Of a stretch of DNA of 64,000 nt, positions 1 through 9,126 are shown one piece after another. The notes under the pieces were generated by a model. It had not been told where the DNA came from and searched no databases. It saw nothing but the letters and a program-made list of their open reading frames with translations. The position numbers were made by a program, and so were the translations under genes. Numbering within the stretch: the first letter of the stretch is position 1; each line of letters opens with the position of its first letter. Source of the stretch: Dysgonomonas sp. Marseille-P4361 (GTDB taxonomy: Bacteria > Bacteroidota > Bacteroidia > Bacteroidales > Dysgonomonadaceae); assembly GCF_900343125.1 (NCBI RefSeq), contig NZ_OPYL01000001.1, positions 434,001 through 498,000 on the forward strand, read 5' to 3'.

Positions 1-1
1 C

Positions 2-2266
2 GATACAAAAAATAAAACATTCTCAAATTATTTCTACGAAGATGGTATCGGGGGAAATCAGTTTCACGAAAAGAGTATAATGAAAGCCTCTGATGGCAAA
101 TTATATTTTGGGGGAAATCATGGAATTACATACTTTGATGCTGAAGACGCAGAAGATCAACCTCATCCGGTGAAAGTAATATTAGAGGATCTTAAAATCT
201 TAAATATATCAGAAATACCGAATGATACAGAAAAAGGTGTATTAAAGAAACAACTATCTCAGACCAATTCAATAACGCTCAATCATAAACAAAATGTCTT
301 CAGCATTGACTATTCAGCTATACACTTCAACTCTAACAGGAAGATTAATTATGCATATACACTAAAGGGTTTCGATGAGGAGTGGAACTATGTAAATGAT
401 CACCGACGTGCTACCTATTCAAACCTTCCTCCCGGAGAATATACATTCCAAGTAATGGCGCAAAACCCGAACGGAACGTGGAACAACGAGCCTACTCTAT
501 TGGATATAGAAATAAAAGCCGCTCCGTGGGCCAGTAAGGCTGCAGTAATTGCCTATATCCTGTTTGCCACCCTTTTTATCTATTTATGCATTTATATATA
601 CATCCGACTCAAATTAAGTTCTGCAAGAATAGCTCTGATTGAGAAGGAAAGAAAAAATGAGCAAGTGCTGGCTTCTATGAAAATCAGATTCTTCTCAAAT
701 ATATCACATGAGCTAAGAACACCTCTTAGCATGATCTATGCTCCTATCAAGAAATTAATAGAGAATGATACCGACAAGCCAACCCAACAATATCTTTTAC
801 AGTTAGTAAACTTTAATATAGAGCGTTTACTCAGACTGATTGATCAACTTCTCGATTTTGAAAAGATGGAAAGCGATACGCTTACTTTTTCTGCTTCTGA
901 GGTAAATCTTGCTGAAGTCGTAAAGAAACTAATCCTAAGCTTTTCTTTTCATTCGCAAGAGAAAAATATAGATGTGAAATTTAATCTCCCTTCCGATCCT
1001 TTAAATGTGCATATAGACGGTGATGCTTTCACTAAAATACTGAATAACCTACTTTCAAATGCTATAAAATATACTCCTGACAATGGGCATATAATTATTG
1101 ACATTTCTATTATAGACCAAGCTCCTTCGGTATTTAAGCTATCAGAGAAAGCACCAAGATACTTACAGGTAAAAGTCATTGATGATGGTATTGGCATGCA
1201 AAAAGACGAATTGAAACTACTGTTTCAAAGGCATAAGCGGCTTAATGAAAACAATAAGGCTATATCAGGAAAAGGAATTGGACTAAATTATGTGAAAAGG
1301 CTATTAGAGAAACAGAATGGAGGGATCATTGCAGAGCTAGGAGAGAAAAGTGGGATGATATTCAATTTTATTATACCTATTAATGATATACCGACAAAAG
1401 CCGAAGAACTAACAGATGTCATTCATGCCTCTCATGAAGATGAAGTTCTTATACCAAGTGAAGAAAAGATTGTAACCGAAGGGCAGAAAACAATATTAAT
1501 CGTAGAGGATAATGCCGAATTAAGGACTTTCTTATATGTTTTACTAAGGAACGAATATAATGTATTGACTGCAAATAATGGTGCAGAAGGCTATGAGAAA
1601 GCCAAAGAGGAAGAGATTGATCTCATACTTAGCGATGTATTAATGCCAGCAATGAATGGCTACGAACTATGTTATAAAATAAAGAACGACTCCGAACTAT
1701 GCCACATACCTTTCATTATTCTTTCGGCAAAAGGATTGCCTGAAAATTTGGTAGAGGGCTATTCTCAAGGAGCAGACATATATATAAACAAGCCTTTCAA
1801 TCCTGAGGTTTTAAATGCAATTATTAAAAATACATTCGCTAATATAGAGCGCAGAAAAAGGTCTATAAGCCGAGTCCAATCATCCTTAGAGGACGAAGAA
1901 GGATCTATTGAGGATCAAAATACTATCTGCATAAACCCTCTAGACGAAAAGTTTCTTCAAAACTTGTATCAGTACATTGATGACGATTTGTCTAATAGTG
2001 AACTCAATGTCACTATACTAGGAAAAGATCTGGGCTTTAGCCGTACAGGTTTCTATCGCAAGATCAAGGCTTTAACGGGTCATTCTCCAAACGACTTTCT
2101 GCGTATTTATCGACTAAATAAAGCCGCAGATTTAATCGTAAAAGAAGAATTCTCGATAAGTGAAATTTGTGATATGACAGGCTTTGGGACTCATTCTTAT
2201 TTCTCCAGTTCATTTAAAAAACATTTTGGTGTTAGTCCTAAAGATTATAAAGCGTCAAAGAAGTAA
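2..2266 (+). CDS. Hybrid two-component system sensor/regulator (HTCS), 3' part
   Basis: Frame is open from base 2, so the gene starts before the window; residues are counted from the internal ATG at 80. The visible order is the end of a periplasmic beta-propeller, a Y_Y_Y domain (about 60-145), one membrane helix (about 155-175), a histidine kinase with phospho-acceptor His210 in SHELRTP, an N-box (NLLSNAIKYTPDNG), G-boxes DDGIGM and GKGIGL, a receiver with Asp519 (LSDVLMPAMNG) and Lys in NKPF, and a C-terminal AraC-type HTH (about 625-728). This is the Bacteroidetes HTCS architecture that senses oligosaccharides in the periplasm and activates nearby polysaccharide-use genes. The likely target locus is outside the window. 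All catalytic motifs look intact. Confidence 0.95.
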   Translation, partial: DTKNKTFSNYFYEDGIGGNQFHEKSIMKASDGKLYFGGNHGITYFDAEDAEDQPHPVKVILEDLKILNISEIPNDTEKGVLKKQLSQTNSITLNHKQNVFSIDYSAIHFNSNRKINYAYTLKGFDEEWNYVNDHRRATYSNLPPGEYTFQVMAQNPNGTWNNEPTLLDIEIKAAPWASKAAVIAYILFATLFIYLCIYIYIRLKLSSARIALIEKERKNEQVLASMKIRFFSNISHELRTPLSMIYAPIKKLIENDTDKPTQQYLLQLVNFNIERLLRLIDQLLDFEKMESDTLTFSASEVNLAEVVKKLILSFSFHSQEKNIDVKFNLPSDPLNVHIDGDAFTKILNNLLSNAIKYTPDNGHIIIDISIIDQAPSVFKLSEKAPRYLQVKVIDDGIGMQKDELKLLFQRHKRLNENNKAISGKGIGLNYVKRLLEKQNGGIIAELGEKSGMIFNFIIPINDIPTKAEELTDVIHASHEDEVLIPSEEKIVTEGQKTILIVEDNAELRTFLYVLLRNEYNVLTANNGAEGYEKAKEEEIDLILSDVLMPAMNGYELCYKIKNDSELCHIPFIILSAKGLPENLVEGYSQGADIYINKPFNPEVLNAIIKNTFANIERRKRSISRVQSSLEDEEGSIEDQNTICINPLDEKFLQNLYQYIDDDLSNSELNVTILGKDLGFSRTGFYRKIKALTGHSPNDFLRIYRLNKAADLIVKEEFSISEICDMTGFGTHSYFSSSFKKHFGVSPKDYKASKK

Positions 2267-2388
2267 TAATTTCCCATTATATTTCTTAGTAATACTAACT
2301 AGAGGATCAGACTATATTGGTCTGGGTTCAATTATTCCGCTTTGTAGTTGTCGTGATATTCTATACAGACAGTAAATAGCTGGAACTA

Positions 2389-3369
2389 TTATTTTCTATT
2401 TCCTATTAAGACAGGCATATACTTTTGCACAAATAATATTGGATAATAGAAAAGCATAATGATAACAATAGAGGCTACAATATTAGTTACAATGGTAGGG
2501 TGTATGTTTATACCAAATAACTCAATAATCTTATACAAGATAAAAGGCTTATTAAGGTGAAGTGCCATGATAAGTATAGTTCCTGATGCTATTGTCTTGA
2601 TAAACTTCAACCCAATCTGATTTAGCGATATACATAATGCAAGAGTCATAGCTATTCCAATAATGGCATTGATGTGAAACAACAGGGGGTTTTTGCCGTA
2701 GTCGCAGGCATACATATCTACTCTGCCGTTATATCTGCTAGTAAAGATTAATAAGACAAAAAGTATTGCGAAAATAAAGAATGCTAAATATTTACTCTTT
2801 AATAGACTCAGGATGTCTATCTTTTTAGTATAGAAGCCAATGAAGAAAAAGAGGAAGGCCATACAAGTAGTACCTACTCTAAAGGTATTAATTTCAGGAA
2901 CAAATAGCGAAATACAATAAGTGAAGAAAGAAACAAGAAGGATAAATATAATTTGAGTTTTAACAGGTTTCTGAAATACAAAATACATGACGAATTTGAT
3001 AATAAACAAGCTGACCAAAAACCAACATGCACCCGCAGGAGCATGACCACTGATAGTGACTATATCTCCGATTGGCTTAAGTAAACCCACTCCATGATGG
3101 ATATAATAAGGAATGAGTAGGATATAGGCTATAATGTTGAGTAGAATATATGGAATGATGAGCCCTCTGAAATCTTTTTTGACAGATGCTTCCAGATCTT
3201 GTGGTTTTTTATACAAAAAACCCGATAGAAAGAAAAAGAGAGGCATATGAAAACTATATATAAAATAGCGATAAACCGCATCATCGCCTGTATATTTAAA
3301 GTGTCCTAAAACAACTAAGGTTATTCCAATCGCTTTTGCCCAATCAATCCAATTAATTCTTTCTTTCAT
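2389..3369 (-). CDS. Acyltransferase family 3 membrane protein
   Basis: This 326-residue protein has about ten hydrophobic helices. Its start (WIDWAKAIGITLVVLGH) and the following SFHMPLFFFLSGFLYK block are typical of the Acyl_transf_3 (OafA/OatA/NodX) fold. Members move acyl groups, often acetyl, across or onto sugars of surface polysaccharides, lipopolysaccharide or peptidoglycan at the inner membrane. No C-terminal SGNH domain is attached. It lies downstream of the pta-ackA operon but is separated from it by a terminator-like hairpin, so it is probably transcribed on its own. The substrate cannot be told from sequence. Confidence 0.85.
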   Translation of the reverse strand: MKERINWIDWAKAIGITLVVLGHFKYTGDDAVYRYFIYSFHMPLFFFLSGFLYKKPQDLEASVKKDFRGLIIPYILLNIIAYILLIPYYIHHGVGLLKPIGDIVTISGHAPAGACWFLVSLFIIKFVMYFVFQKPVKTQIIFILLVSFFTYCISLFVPEINTFRVGTTCMAFLFFFIGFYTKKIDILSLLKSKYLAFFIFAILFVLLIFTSRYNGRVDMYACDYGKNPLLFHINAIIGIAMTLALCISLNQIGLKFIKTIASGTILIMALHLNKPFILYKIIELFGINIHPTIVTNIVASIVIIMLFYYPILFVQKYMPVLIGNRK

Positions 3370-3437
3370 ACAAACAGGTTAAACTAGAAATAGATAACAA
3401 AGATAATCTATTAATGGAATTAAAAAATCAAAAAGAA

Positions 3438-3467
3438 AGGTTCAGACTATTTATATAATCTGAACCT
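3438..3467 (-). terminator. Rho-independent terminator after ackA
   Basis: A perfect 9-bp stem (3438-3446 with 3459-3467) and 12-nt loop lie 38 bp past the ackA stop. On the minus strand the stem is followed by a T-rich run. It probably ends the pta operon. Confidence 0.7.
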
Positions 3468-3505
3468 AGCAATTTTTATATTATTAGATTACGTTCTAAT
3501 CTTTT

Positions 3506-4705
3506 TTATTTGCTCACAATCTCCATTGTATCTGCAGCAATCATATATTCCTCGTCAGTAGGAACAATCATTACAGTTATTTTAGAGTCTGGTGTACTGA
3601 TAACAGCCTCATCTCCAAAGATAGTACTGTTCTTTTCTGCATCTATTTCAATTCCTAAGAATGCTAATTCTTTACATACCTGTTCTCTGAGATAGAATGC
3701 ATTCTCGCCTATACCCCCTGTAAACATAAGGATATCTACCCCTCCAAGAGTTGCTGCGTAAGCACCTATATATTTTTTGATACGGTAGACGAACATATCG
3801 TATGCCAACTGTGCTTTCTCGTTACCTTCGGCTATGGCAGCACGTATTTCTCGCATATCGGACGATACACCCGATATACCTAACAATCCACTGTGCTTGT
3901 TTACCAGTGTAGAGATAGCTTGCGTACCGATATTTTCTTTTTCCATGATGAAAGAAATAATACCGGCATCCACATCGCCACAACGGGTTCCCATCAGCAA
4001 ACCTTCGACCGGAGTCATACCCATAGACGTATCTACAGATTTACCTCCTTTAATAGCTGTGATAGATCCTCCATTACCAATATGAGCCGTAATGATACGT
4101 TGCTCTTCGTATGGTACTCCTAATATTTCGCAACCTTTTCGCGATACATATCTGTGGCTAGTACCGTGGAAGCCATAACGACGAATAGCATATTTCTCAT
4201 AAAGTGAATATGGCAGTCCGTACATATATGCTTCGGCAGGCATTGTTTGATGGAATGCAGTATCGAATACACCAACTTGAGGAATATCCCCCATCAATTC
4301 TTTTACGGCATATATACCAGCCAAGTTTGGTGGATTGTGAAGCGGAGCAAGCTCGATACACTCTTCCATCTTATTGACTACCTCATCATTGATCAACACA
4401 CTTTTATTGAATTCTTCACCTCCGTGTACTACACGATGACCTACTGCATCTATTTCGTCAAGTGATTTAATACAACCATACTTCTCACTTGTAAGTACTC
4501 CTAAGATATATTCTATTCCGGCTTGATGTTCAAGAATTTCACCTTCTAGCACTAATTTATCTCCATTAGGAAGCGTAGCTTTCAGGAAAGATCCTTTAAG
4601 CCCTATTTTCTCGATTCCACCTTGAGCAAGAACATCCTTGCTCTCCATGTCGAAAAACTTATATTTGATAGATGAACTACCACAGTTCAATACTAATACT
4701 TTCAT
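3506..4705 (-). CDS. ackA: Acetate kinase
   Basis: This 399-residue protein has full family length. It converts acetyl phosphate and ADP to acetate and ATP in the cytoplasm, the energy-yielding last step of acetate fermentation. Visible ASKHA-fold motifs are the N-terminal LNCGSSSIKYKFF, GHRVVHGGE, FDTAFHQTMP, RRYGFHGTSH and THIGNGGS, with the conserved arginine in GTRCGDVD. The ATG lies 4 bp after the stop of the dehydrogenase-like gene upstream, and pta comes first, so pta, the dehydrogenase-like gene and ackA form one operon. Nothing suggests loss of function. Confidence 0.97.
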   Translation of the reverse strand: MKVLVLNCGSSSIKYKFFDMESKDVLAQGGIEKIGLKGSFLKATLPNGDKLVLEGEILEHQAGIEYILGVLTSEKYGCIKSLDEIDAVGHRVVHGGEEFNKSVLINDEVVNKMEECIELAPLHNPPNLAGIYAVKELMGDIPQVGVFDTAFHQTMPAEAYMYGLPYSLYEKYAIRRYGFHGTSHRYVSRKGCEILGVPYEEQRIITAHIGNGGSITAIKGGKSVDTSMGMTPVEGLLMGTRCGDVDAGIISFIMEKENIGTQAISTLVNKHSGLLGISGVSSDMREIRAAIAEGNEKAQLAYDMFVYRIKKYIGAYAATLGGVDILMFTGGIGENAFYLREQVCKELAFLGIEIDAEKNSTIFGDEAVISTPDSKITVMIVPTDEEYMIAADTMEIVSK

Positions 4706-4709
4706 GCTA

Positions 4710-5675
4710 TTAAATTAATTTGTTTGGACCAAGTTGTTTGCCGGCTTCGTCATATATATAGAAACCTCTTCCCGAAGCCACACCAAGTTGTTTAGAGCGA
4801 TACAAACGCCATAAGACAGGCGATGCTTTATATTTCTTATCACCATATTCGTGGAACATGTCTTCCATCATCATCACAAGCTTCTCGATACCAAGAATAT
4901 CGGCAAGATGGAATATTCCAAAACGCTGTCCGTAGATAATAGTAAATTCTTTGTCAATGTCTTCGATAGAAGCTACATTCTCCATCCATATTTCGCAAGC
5001 TTCATTCAGCATAATAATCATTAGGCGTAAGCTAACCAAGCCACTACTTTCGTGAATAGCGATAGGCGTATATTTGATCATATTGGCAAACAGATAGATC
5101 TTATCTATGGCCTCCTGAGAAGTAAAGGTTCCTCTTACAACCTCCAGCAATTTAGCTTCGGTGTGAGTAATAGGGAAGTGTAGACTGATACAACGTTCCT
5201 TATGAGTAAGATCTGCTGCAAGTTCGCTGATAATAACAGTTGTAGCATTCGTAGCGATGATAGCATCAGAAGCCAAAACAAGTTCCAGATTTCTGAACAC
5301 TTCTTTTCTCAATTCTGTACTACGCTCTCCATTTGCTTCGTAACGGATACACTCGATAACAAAGTCACATCCCTTAAGGTCACTATATTTGAGAGAGCCT
5401 TTGATACGACTCATTGTCGCACGTTTTTCGCCCTGAGTCAACCCCCAGTTTTCGATTTTTGTATCAAGACCGTTCTCTATATCAGTTAAAGCTTCTTGAA
5501 TTCTTTCTTCCGAAACTTCGATAAAGACAACCTCCATACCCGAAAGAGCCGTTAGACTTACAATGTGACGTCCGTCTCTACCACAACCAACTACTCCAAT
5601 CTTAGAGAAAAGAGATCTTTTCTTGTGCTTACTACTTAAACCATATTCTTCAATAGGTTCTATTATTTCCGCCAT
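4710..5675 (-). CDS. 3-hydroxyacyl-CoA dehydrogenase-like protein with altered catalytic positions
   Basis: This 321-residue protein has the two-domain plan of 3-hydroxybutyryl-CoA dehydrogenases: an N-terminal Rossmann domain (GVVGCGRDGRH in place of GxGxMG) and a C-terminal helical domain (about 205-310) with FGIFHLADILGIE and GRGFYIYD. Several catalytic positions look changed. The HFFNP-type block reads HFPITH, and the usual VNR asparagine region reads LVSLRL. The family uses NAD to oxidise 3-hydroxyacyl-CoA, but these changes make that activity doubtful. It lies between pta and ackA with 33-bp and 4-bp gaps, so it is co-transcribed with acetate formation. It may be a divergent dehydrogenase or a regulatory homologue. 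Confidence 0.75.
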   Translation of the reverse strand: MAEIIEPIEEYGLSSKHKKRSLFSKIGVVGCGRDGRHIVSLTALSGMEVVFIEVSEERIQEALTDIENGLDTKIENWGLTQGEKRATMSRIKGSLKYSDLKGCDFVIECIRYEANGERSTELRKEVFRNLELVLASDAIIATNATTVIISELAADLTHKERCISLHFPITHTEAKLLEVVRGTFTSQEAIDKIYLFANMIKYTPIAIHESSGLVSLRLMIIMLNEACEIWMENVASIEDIDKEFTIIYGQRFGIFHLADILGIEKLVMMMEDMFHEYGDKKYKASPVLWRLYRSKQLGVASGRGFYIYDEAGKQLGPNKLI

Positions 5676-5708
5676 ATATATTGAATTAGAAAATTATCAA
5701 ATAACTAC

Positions 5709-6719
5709 TTATTTTTGTTTTGCTGCAATAGCCTGATTAGCTGTAATAGCTACCATGTTGTAAATATCATCTACCGAGCAACCTCTGGAAAGGTCATTAA
5801 CAGGAGCAGCCATACCTTGAAGTATTGGTCCTACTGCTTCAGCTCCGCCAAGACGTTGAACTAGTTTGTAAGCAATATTTCCGGTTTCGAGAGAAGGGAA
5901 TACCAATACATTTGCTTTCCCTGCCACTTTACTTTCAGGTGCTTTCTTGCCTCCTACCTCAGGAACAAGGGCAGCATCAGCCTGAAGCTCTCCGTCAATC
6001 ATCATATTCGGAGCAATTTGCTGAGCCAGTTGAGTTGCTTCAATTACTTTGTCTACAAGCGGATGTTTTGCACTTCCCTTTGTAGAGAAACTAAGGATGG
6101 CTACTTGAGGTTCTGTACCTACCAGTGCTTTTGCTGTATTACCTGTAGCAACGGCTATTTCAGCCAGCTGAGCAGCTGTAGGATCCGGAGTTACAGCACA
6201 GTCTGCCATAACAAGCAGTCCGTCTTTACCATATTGCTGTTGAGAAGTAAACATAAGGAAAGCTCCTGATACAACACTAATGCCCGGCATTGTCTTGATG
6301 ATTTGAAGAGCCGGACGAAGAACATCGCCCGTTGTATTTTGCGCTCCGGCTATTTCACCATCAGCGTCTCCGTTCTTGATCATTAAACATGCAATGTAAA
6401 GAGGCGATTCGGCAAGTTTTGCCGCTTGTTCTATCGTTAAGCCTTTCGATTTTCTTAGTTCGAATAAAAGATTCGTGTATGTTTCTTTCTTTTCGTAAGA
6501 AGCAGGATCTAAAATTTCAGCTTTGTCTATATTCTTTAGATTAAGATTTGCTGCCTGATCTTTTATTTCTTTTTCGTTTCCGATAAGAATAATGTCTGCA
6601 ACCCCTTCAGCAAGTAATCTGTCTGCTGCTGTTAGAGTTCTTACTTCTGTGCCTTCGGGTAGAACAATACGTTGTTTGTTAGCCTTTGCTCTCTCTACAA
6701 GTTGTTTAATTAAGTCCAT
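5709..6719 (-). CDS. pta: Phosphate acetyltransferase
   Basis: This 336-residue protein is the single-domain PTA_PTB form without the N-terminal regulatory region of the long enterobacterial enzyme. It converts acetyl-CoA and phosphate to acetyl phosphate and CoA. Supporting blocks are the start KQRIVLPEGTEVRTL, the central GEIAGAQNTTGDVLRPALQ, the MADCAVTPDPTA region and the C-terminal GGAEAVGPILQGMAAPVNDL. It is the first gene of the pta-dehydrogenase-like-ackA operon and has a candidate -7 element about 57 bp upstream. The product feeds acetate kinase three genes along. Confidence 0.97.
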   Translation of the reverse strand: MDLIKQLVERAKANKQRIVLPEGTEVRTLTAADRLLAEGVADIILIGNEKEIKDQAANLNLKNIDKAEILDPASYEKKETYTNLLFELRKSKGLTIEQAAKLAESPLYIACLMIKNGDADGEIAGAQNTTGDVLRPALQIIKTMPGISVVSGAFLMFTSQQQYGKDGLLVMADCAVTPDPTAAQLAEIAVATGNTAKALVGTEPQVAILSFSTKGSAKHPLVDKVIEATQLAQQIAPNMMIDGELQADAALVPEVGGKKAPESKVAGKANVLVFPSLETGNIAYKLVQRLGGAEAVGPILQGMAAPVNDLSRGCSVDDIYNMVAITANQAIAAKQK

Positions 6720-6775
6720 ATGATTAGTTATTTATCTGATTAATATCGTAGATACAAGATTTCGAAAAATCTTTA

Positions 6776-6783
6776 CAAATGTA
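6776..6783 (-). promoter_or_regulatory. Candidate -7 element for pta
   Basis: On the minus strand this reads TACATTTG, an exact match to the Bacteroidetes -7 consensus TAnnTTTG. It gives a leader of about 50 nt. No good -33 TTTG is visible at the usual spacing. Confidence 0.45.
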
Positions 6784-6861
6784 CTAAAAATGCAAACTAG
6801 AGGTTGCACTTTCTGACACAAATAATTAGGATAATTATAAAATTTACTAAAGCATCCTTAC

Positions 6862-7416
6862 TTATTTCCACTCCCAATCCAGATTGGAAGAGTATTCAAT
6901 ATTGAATGATTCGGCATATGACATTAGCATAGTTCTTACTGCTCCTGCATCCTGCAAGGGTTCTTTAGGAATAATGATAGCTGTAGAATAAACACTTTCT
7001 TCTACAAAGAAATAATCTTTGATCTCTGTTATAGATGATAACTGAGAAGCTTCGATCCGTCGGCTTCCTTTAGCAGTGCGTATACTGACAGAGTCTTCGA
7101 CTAGGCTGACCTCCATATGATATGGCAAAGAGTCTTTGAAGTGTTGTTCGATCTGTTGTCTATAGGCTCGTTTGTAGTACCAAGCTGCCCACCACGAGTA
7201 AAACAGAAAATATAAGACAGAGGTACCAAGAAAACAGTATGAATAGAGCCTGTAACCATCTTCGAAGAACAGGACACAGCCAAATATGAGTGTTAACAAT
7301 GATATTCTATATCTTTCTTTTTTTCGCTGTTTAATAAAGTTTTCATCTGTAGAAGATGTATAAAGTTGAAAATTGAGGTAATCCTCTTTTTCGAGGTCGT
7401 ATGCAAATGCTATCAT
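6862..7416 (-). CDS. YcxB-like membrane protein
   Basis: The protein is about 184 residues and begins MIAFAYDLEKEDYLNFQLY. It has two closely spaced hydrophobic segments (about residues 35-75) and a soluble C-terminal domain of alternating strands (EVSLVEDSVSIRTAKGSRRI, then DYFFVEESVYSTAIIIPK), the layout of the YcxB-like family of unknown function. A longer reading to 7458 would begin at a TTG inside the fbp terminator hairpin, so I chose the ATG at 7416. It follows fbp, but the hairpin suggests separate or reduced transcription. I infer only an inner-membrane location. Confidence 0.7.
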   Translation of the reverse strand: MIAFAYDLEKEDYLNFQLYTSSTDENFIKQRKKERYRISLLTLIFGCVLFFEDGYRLYSYCFLGTSVLYFLFYSWWAAWYYKRAYRQQIEQHFKDSLPYHMEVSLVEDSVSIRTAKGSRRIEASQLSSITEIKDYFFVEESVYSTAIIIPKEPLQDAGAVRTMLMSYAESFNIEYSSNLDWEWK

Positions 7417-7439
7417 CTTTCTATTGAATGGAGAAAAAT

Positions 7440-7462
7440 CCCATTGCCTTGCGAGCAATGGG
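7440..7462 (-). terminator. Rho-independent terminator after fbp
   Basis: A perfect 8-bp stem (7440-7447 with 7455-7462) and 7-nt loop lie 10 bp past the fbp stop. On the minus strand it is followed by ATTTTTC. It also rules out the longer TTG start of the next gene. Confidence 0.75.
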
Positions 7463-7472
7463 ATCTTTTAAT

Positions 7473-8504
7473 TTATTTTGCTTTCTCTCTTGCTTCAGCT
7501 TTCTCTATAAAATCTTTCAACACTTCTACCATGTTTGAACTACCACAATAGAAAGGTGTTCGCTGATGCAATTCGGTTGGATTAATCTCAAGGATTCTGT
7601 TCTTTCCGTCCGTCGCACTACCTCCAGCCTGTTCTGTTATAAATGCCATCGGGTTACATTCGTACAGCAAACGTAATTTACCGTTTGGCGCTTTACTAGT
7701 TTGAGGATAAATATACATACCTCCTGTTATCAGGTTACGATGACAGTCTGAAACCAAGCTGCCAATATAACGAGCCGAATAAGGACGATCGTCTTTTTCT
7801 TCCTGACAGTATTTGATGTAGTCTTTTACTCCCTGAGGGAAATGAACATAGTTCCCTTCGTTCACAGAATAGGTTTTCCCATTTTTAGGACATCTCATAT
7901 CAGGATGAGACAGGTAGAAACTACCAATAGCCTGATTAAGTGTAAAGCCGTTTACTCCACGACCGGTAGTGTACACAATCATTGTAGATGTTCCGTAAAG
8001 AATATATCCGGCTGCAACCTGATTAACTCCCGGCTGAAGGAAATCTTCCTCCGTTACAGGAGATCCGATAGGCGATATGCGTCTGTAAATTGAAAAAATA
8101 GTACCTACCGACACATTCACTTCAATGTTGGACGAACCGTCAAGCGGGTCCATCAATACAACATACTTGTTGTTATGCCCTTCGTCAAGCCCTTGTATCG
8201 TTATGAAGTTATCGTTCTCCTCAGAGGCGATACCACACACAATCTCCCTATTTACAAGGGTTTGGATAAATACGTCATTTGCGTACACATCCAGTTTCTT
8301 CTGTTCTTCGCCCTGCACATTTGTATTACCTACAGTACCCAATATATCGGCAAGCCCTGCTTTATTCAGTTTATAGCTTACAACTCTGGCTGCAAGAAGT
8401 ATAGAATTCAATAAGCGAGACAATTCCCCTGTTGAATATTTAAAGTCTTCTTGTCTTTCGATAATAAATTCGTCGAGCGTTTTTCTAGTAGTACTTTTCT
8501 TCAT
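7473..8504 (-). CDS. fbp: Fructose-1,6-bisphosphatase, class I
   Basis: From the ATG at 8504 the protein is 343 residues and starts [14 protein letters not shown]. It hydrolyses fructose 1,6-bisphosphate to fructose 6-phosphate, the committed step of gluconeogenesis. The metal and phosphate signature [20 protein letters not shown], the SEEND region and [15 protein letters not shown] are present and intact. An extension to 8576 would need a TTG and runs through a -7-like element, so I rejected it. A good hairpin terminator follows, and the gene appears to be transcribed alone. It is divergent from ybeY. Confidence 0.95.
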   Translation of the reverse strand: MKKSTTRKTLDEFIIERQEDFKYSTGELSRLLNSILLAARVVSYKLNKAGLADILGTVGNTNVQGEEQKKLDVYANDVFIQTLVNREIVCGIASEENDNFITIQGLDEGHNNKYVVLMDPLDGSSNIEVNVSVGTIFSIYRRISPIGSPVTEEDFLQPGVNQVAAGYILYGTSTMIVYTTGRGVNGFTLNQAIGSFYLSHPDMRCPKNGKTYSVNEGNYVHFPQGVKDYIKYCQEEKDDRPYSARYIGSLVSDCHRNLITGGMYIYPQTSKAPNGKLRLLYECNPMAFITEQAGGSATDGKNRILEINPTELHQRTPFYCGSSNMVEVLKDFIEKAEAREKAK

Positions 8505-8536
8505 AAGATTTGCATTAGTAGAGGTTATTACTGATT

Positions 8537-8544
8537 CAAAGGTA
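8537..8544 (-). promoter_or_regulatory. Candidate -7 element for fbp
   Basis: The minus strand reads TACCTTTG, matching TAnnTTTG, about 33 bp before the fbp ATG. No clear TTTG is seen at the -33 position. Confidence 0.45.
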
Positions 8545-8639
8545 AGAATTATTTGTATTGCTTTACATTCTGTCAAATAAAGTTTGTCTATTTACTTATA
8601 GAAATAACTTATCCTTATTCAATAAAAGTAGTCTTTTTT

Positions 8640-8671
8640 CTTGTTACAGCCATAATAAAAATCTACTTTTG
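8640..8671 (+). promoter_or_regulatory. Candidate promoter for ybeY
   Basis: CTTG (8640-8643), a 20-bp spacer and TACTTTTG (8664-8671) match the Bacteroidetes TTTG/TAnnTTTG promoter with one change. The ybeY ATG is 33 bp downstream. Confidence 0.6.
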
Positions 8672-8703
8672 TAAGACAAAATCCACTCTACAAATCAATA
8701 GAC

Positions 8704-9126
8704 ATGGCAATATCTTACAATGCGGAAGGGGTAAAGATGCCTTCCATAAAGAAAAGAGAGACAACAAACTGGATAAAATCTGTTGCCGCTACGTATGACA
8801 AAAAGATAGGATCGATAGGATATATCTTTTGCTCGGATGAAAAAATACTGGAAGTAAACAACGAGTATCTTCAACATGACTACTATACTGATATTATCAC
8901 TTTCAACTACAACGAAGGAGATACTATATCGGGCGATATTTTTATCAGTCTGGACACTGTAAAAAGCAATGCTGAACAATATAAGGTGGATTACAACGAA
9001 GAACTTCATCGCGTCATCATTCATGGAATTTTACACCTGTGCGGAATTAATGATAAAACTGATAAAGAACAAGAACAAATGACAAAAAGCGAAAATGAAG
9101 CCTTGAGCTTATTAAATATACAATGA
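8704..9126 (+). CDS. ybeY: Endoribonuclease YbeY (rRNA maturation)
   Basis: This 140-residue protein is of family size. YbeY is a metal-dependent RNase needed for 16S rRNA 3' end maturation and ribosome quality control. The metal site reads HGILHLCGINDKT, so the two histidines of HGxLH are present. The third histidine of the usual HGxLHLxGYDH motif is replaced, with an aspartate at that position. From general knowledge I believe this variant is common in Bacteroidetes YbeY proteins, so it is probably not a defect. A promoter lies 33 bp upstream, and the stop codon overlaps the ATG of the YeiH-type gene (ATGA). Confidence 0.92.
   Translation: MAISYNAEGVKMPSIKKRETTNWIKSVAATYDKKIGSIGYIFCSDEKILEVNNEYLQHDYYTDIITFNYNEGDTISGDIFISLDTVKSNAEQYKVDYNEELHRVIIHGILHLCGINDKTDKEQEQMTKSENEALSLLNIQ

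Noticed and set aside
7417-7458. Longer TTG start of the YcxB-like gene
   Set aside because: The TTG is inside the fbp terminator stem; the ATG at 7416 gives the family-like start.
8505-8576. Longer TTG start of fbp
   Set aside because: The extension is not fructose-bisphosphatase-like and crosses a -7 element.
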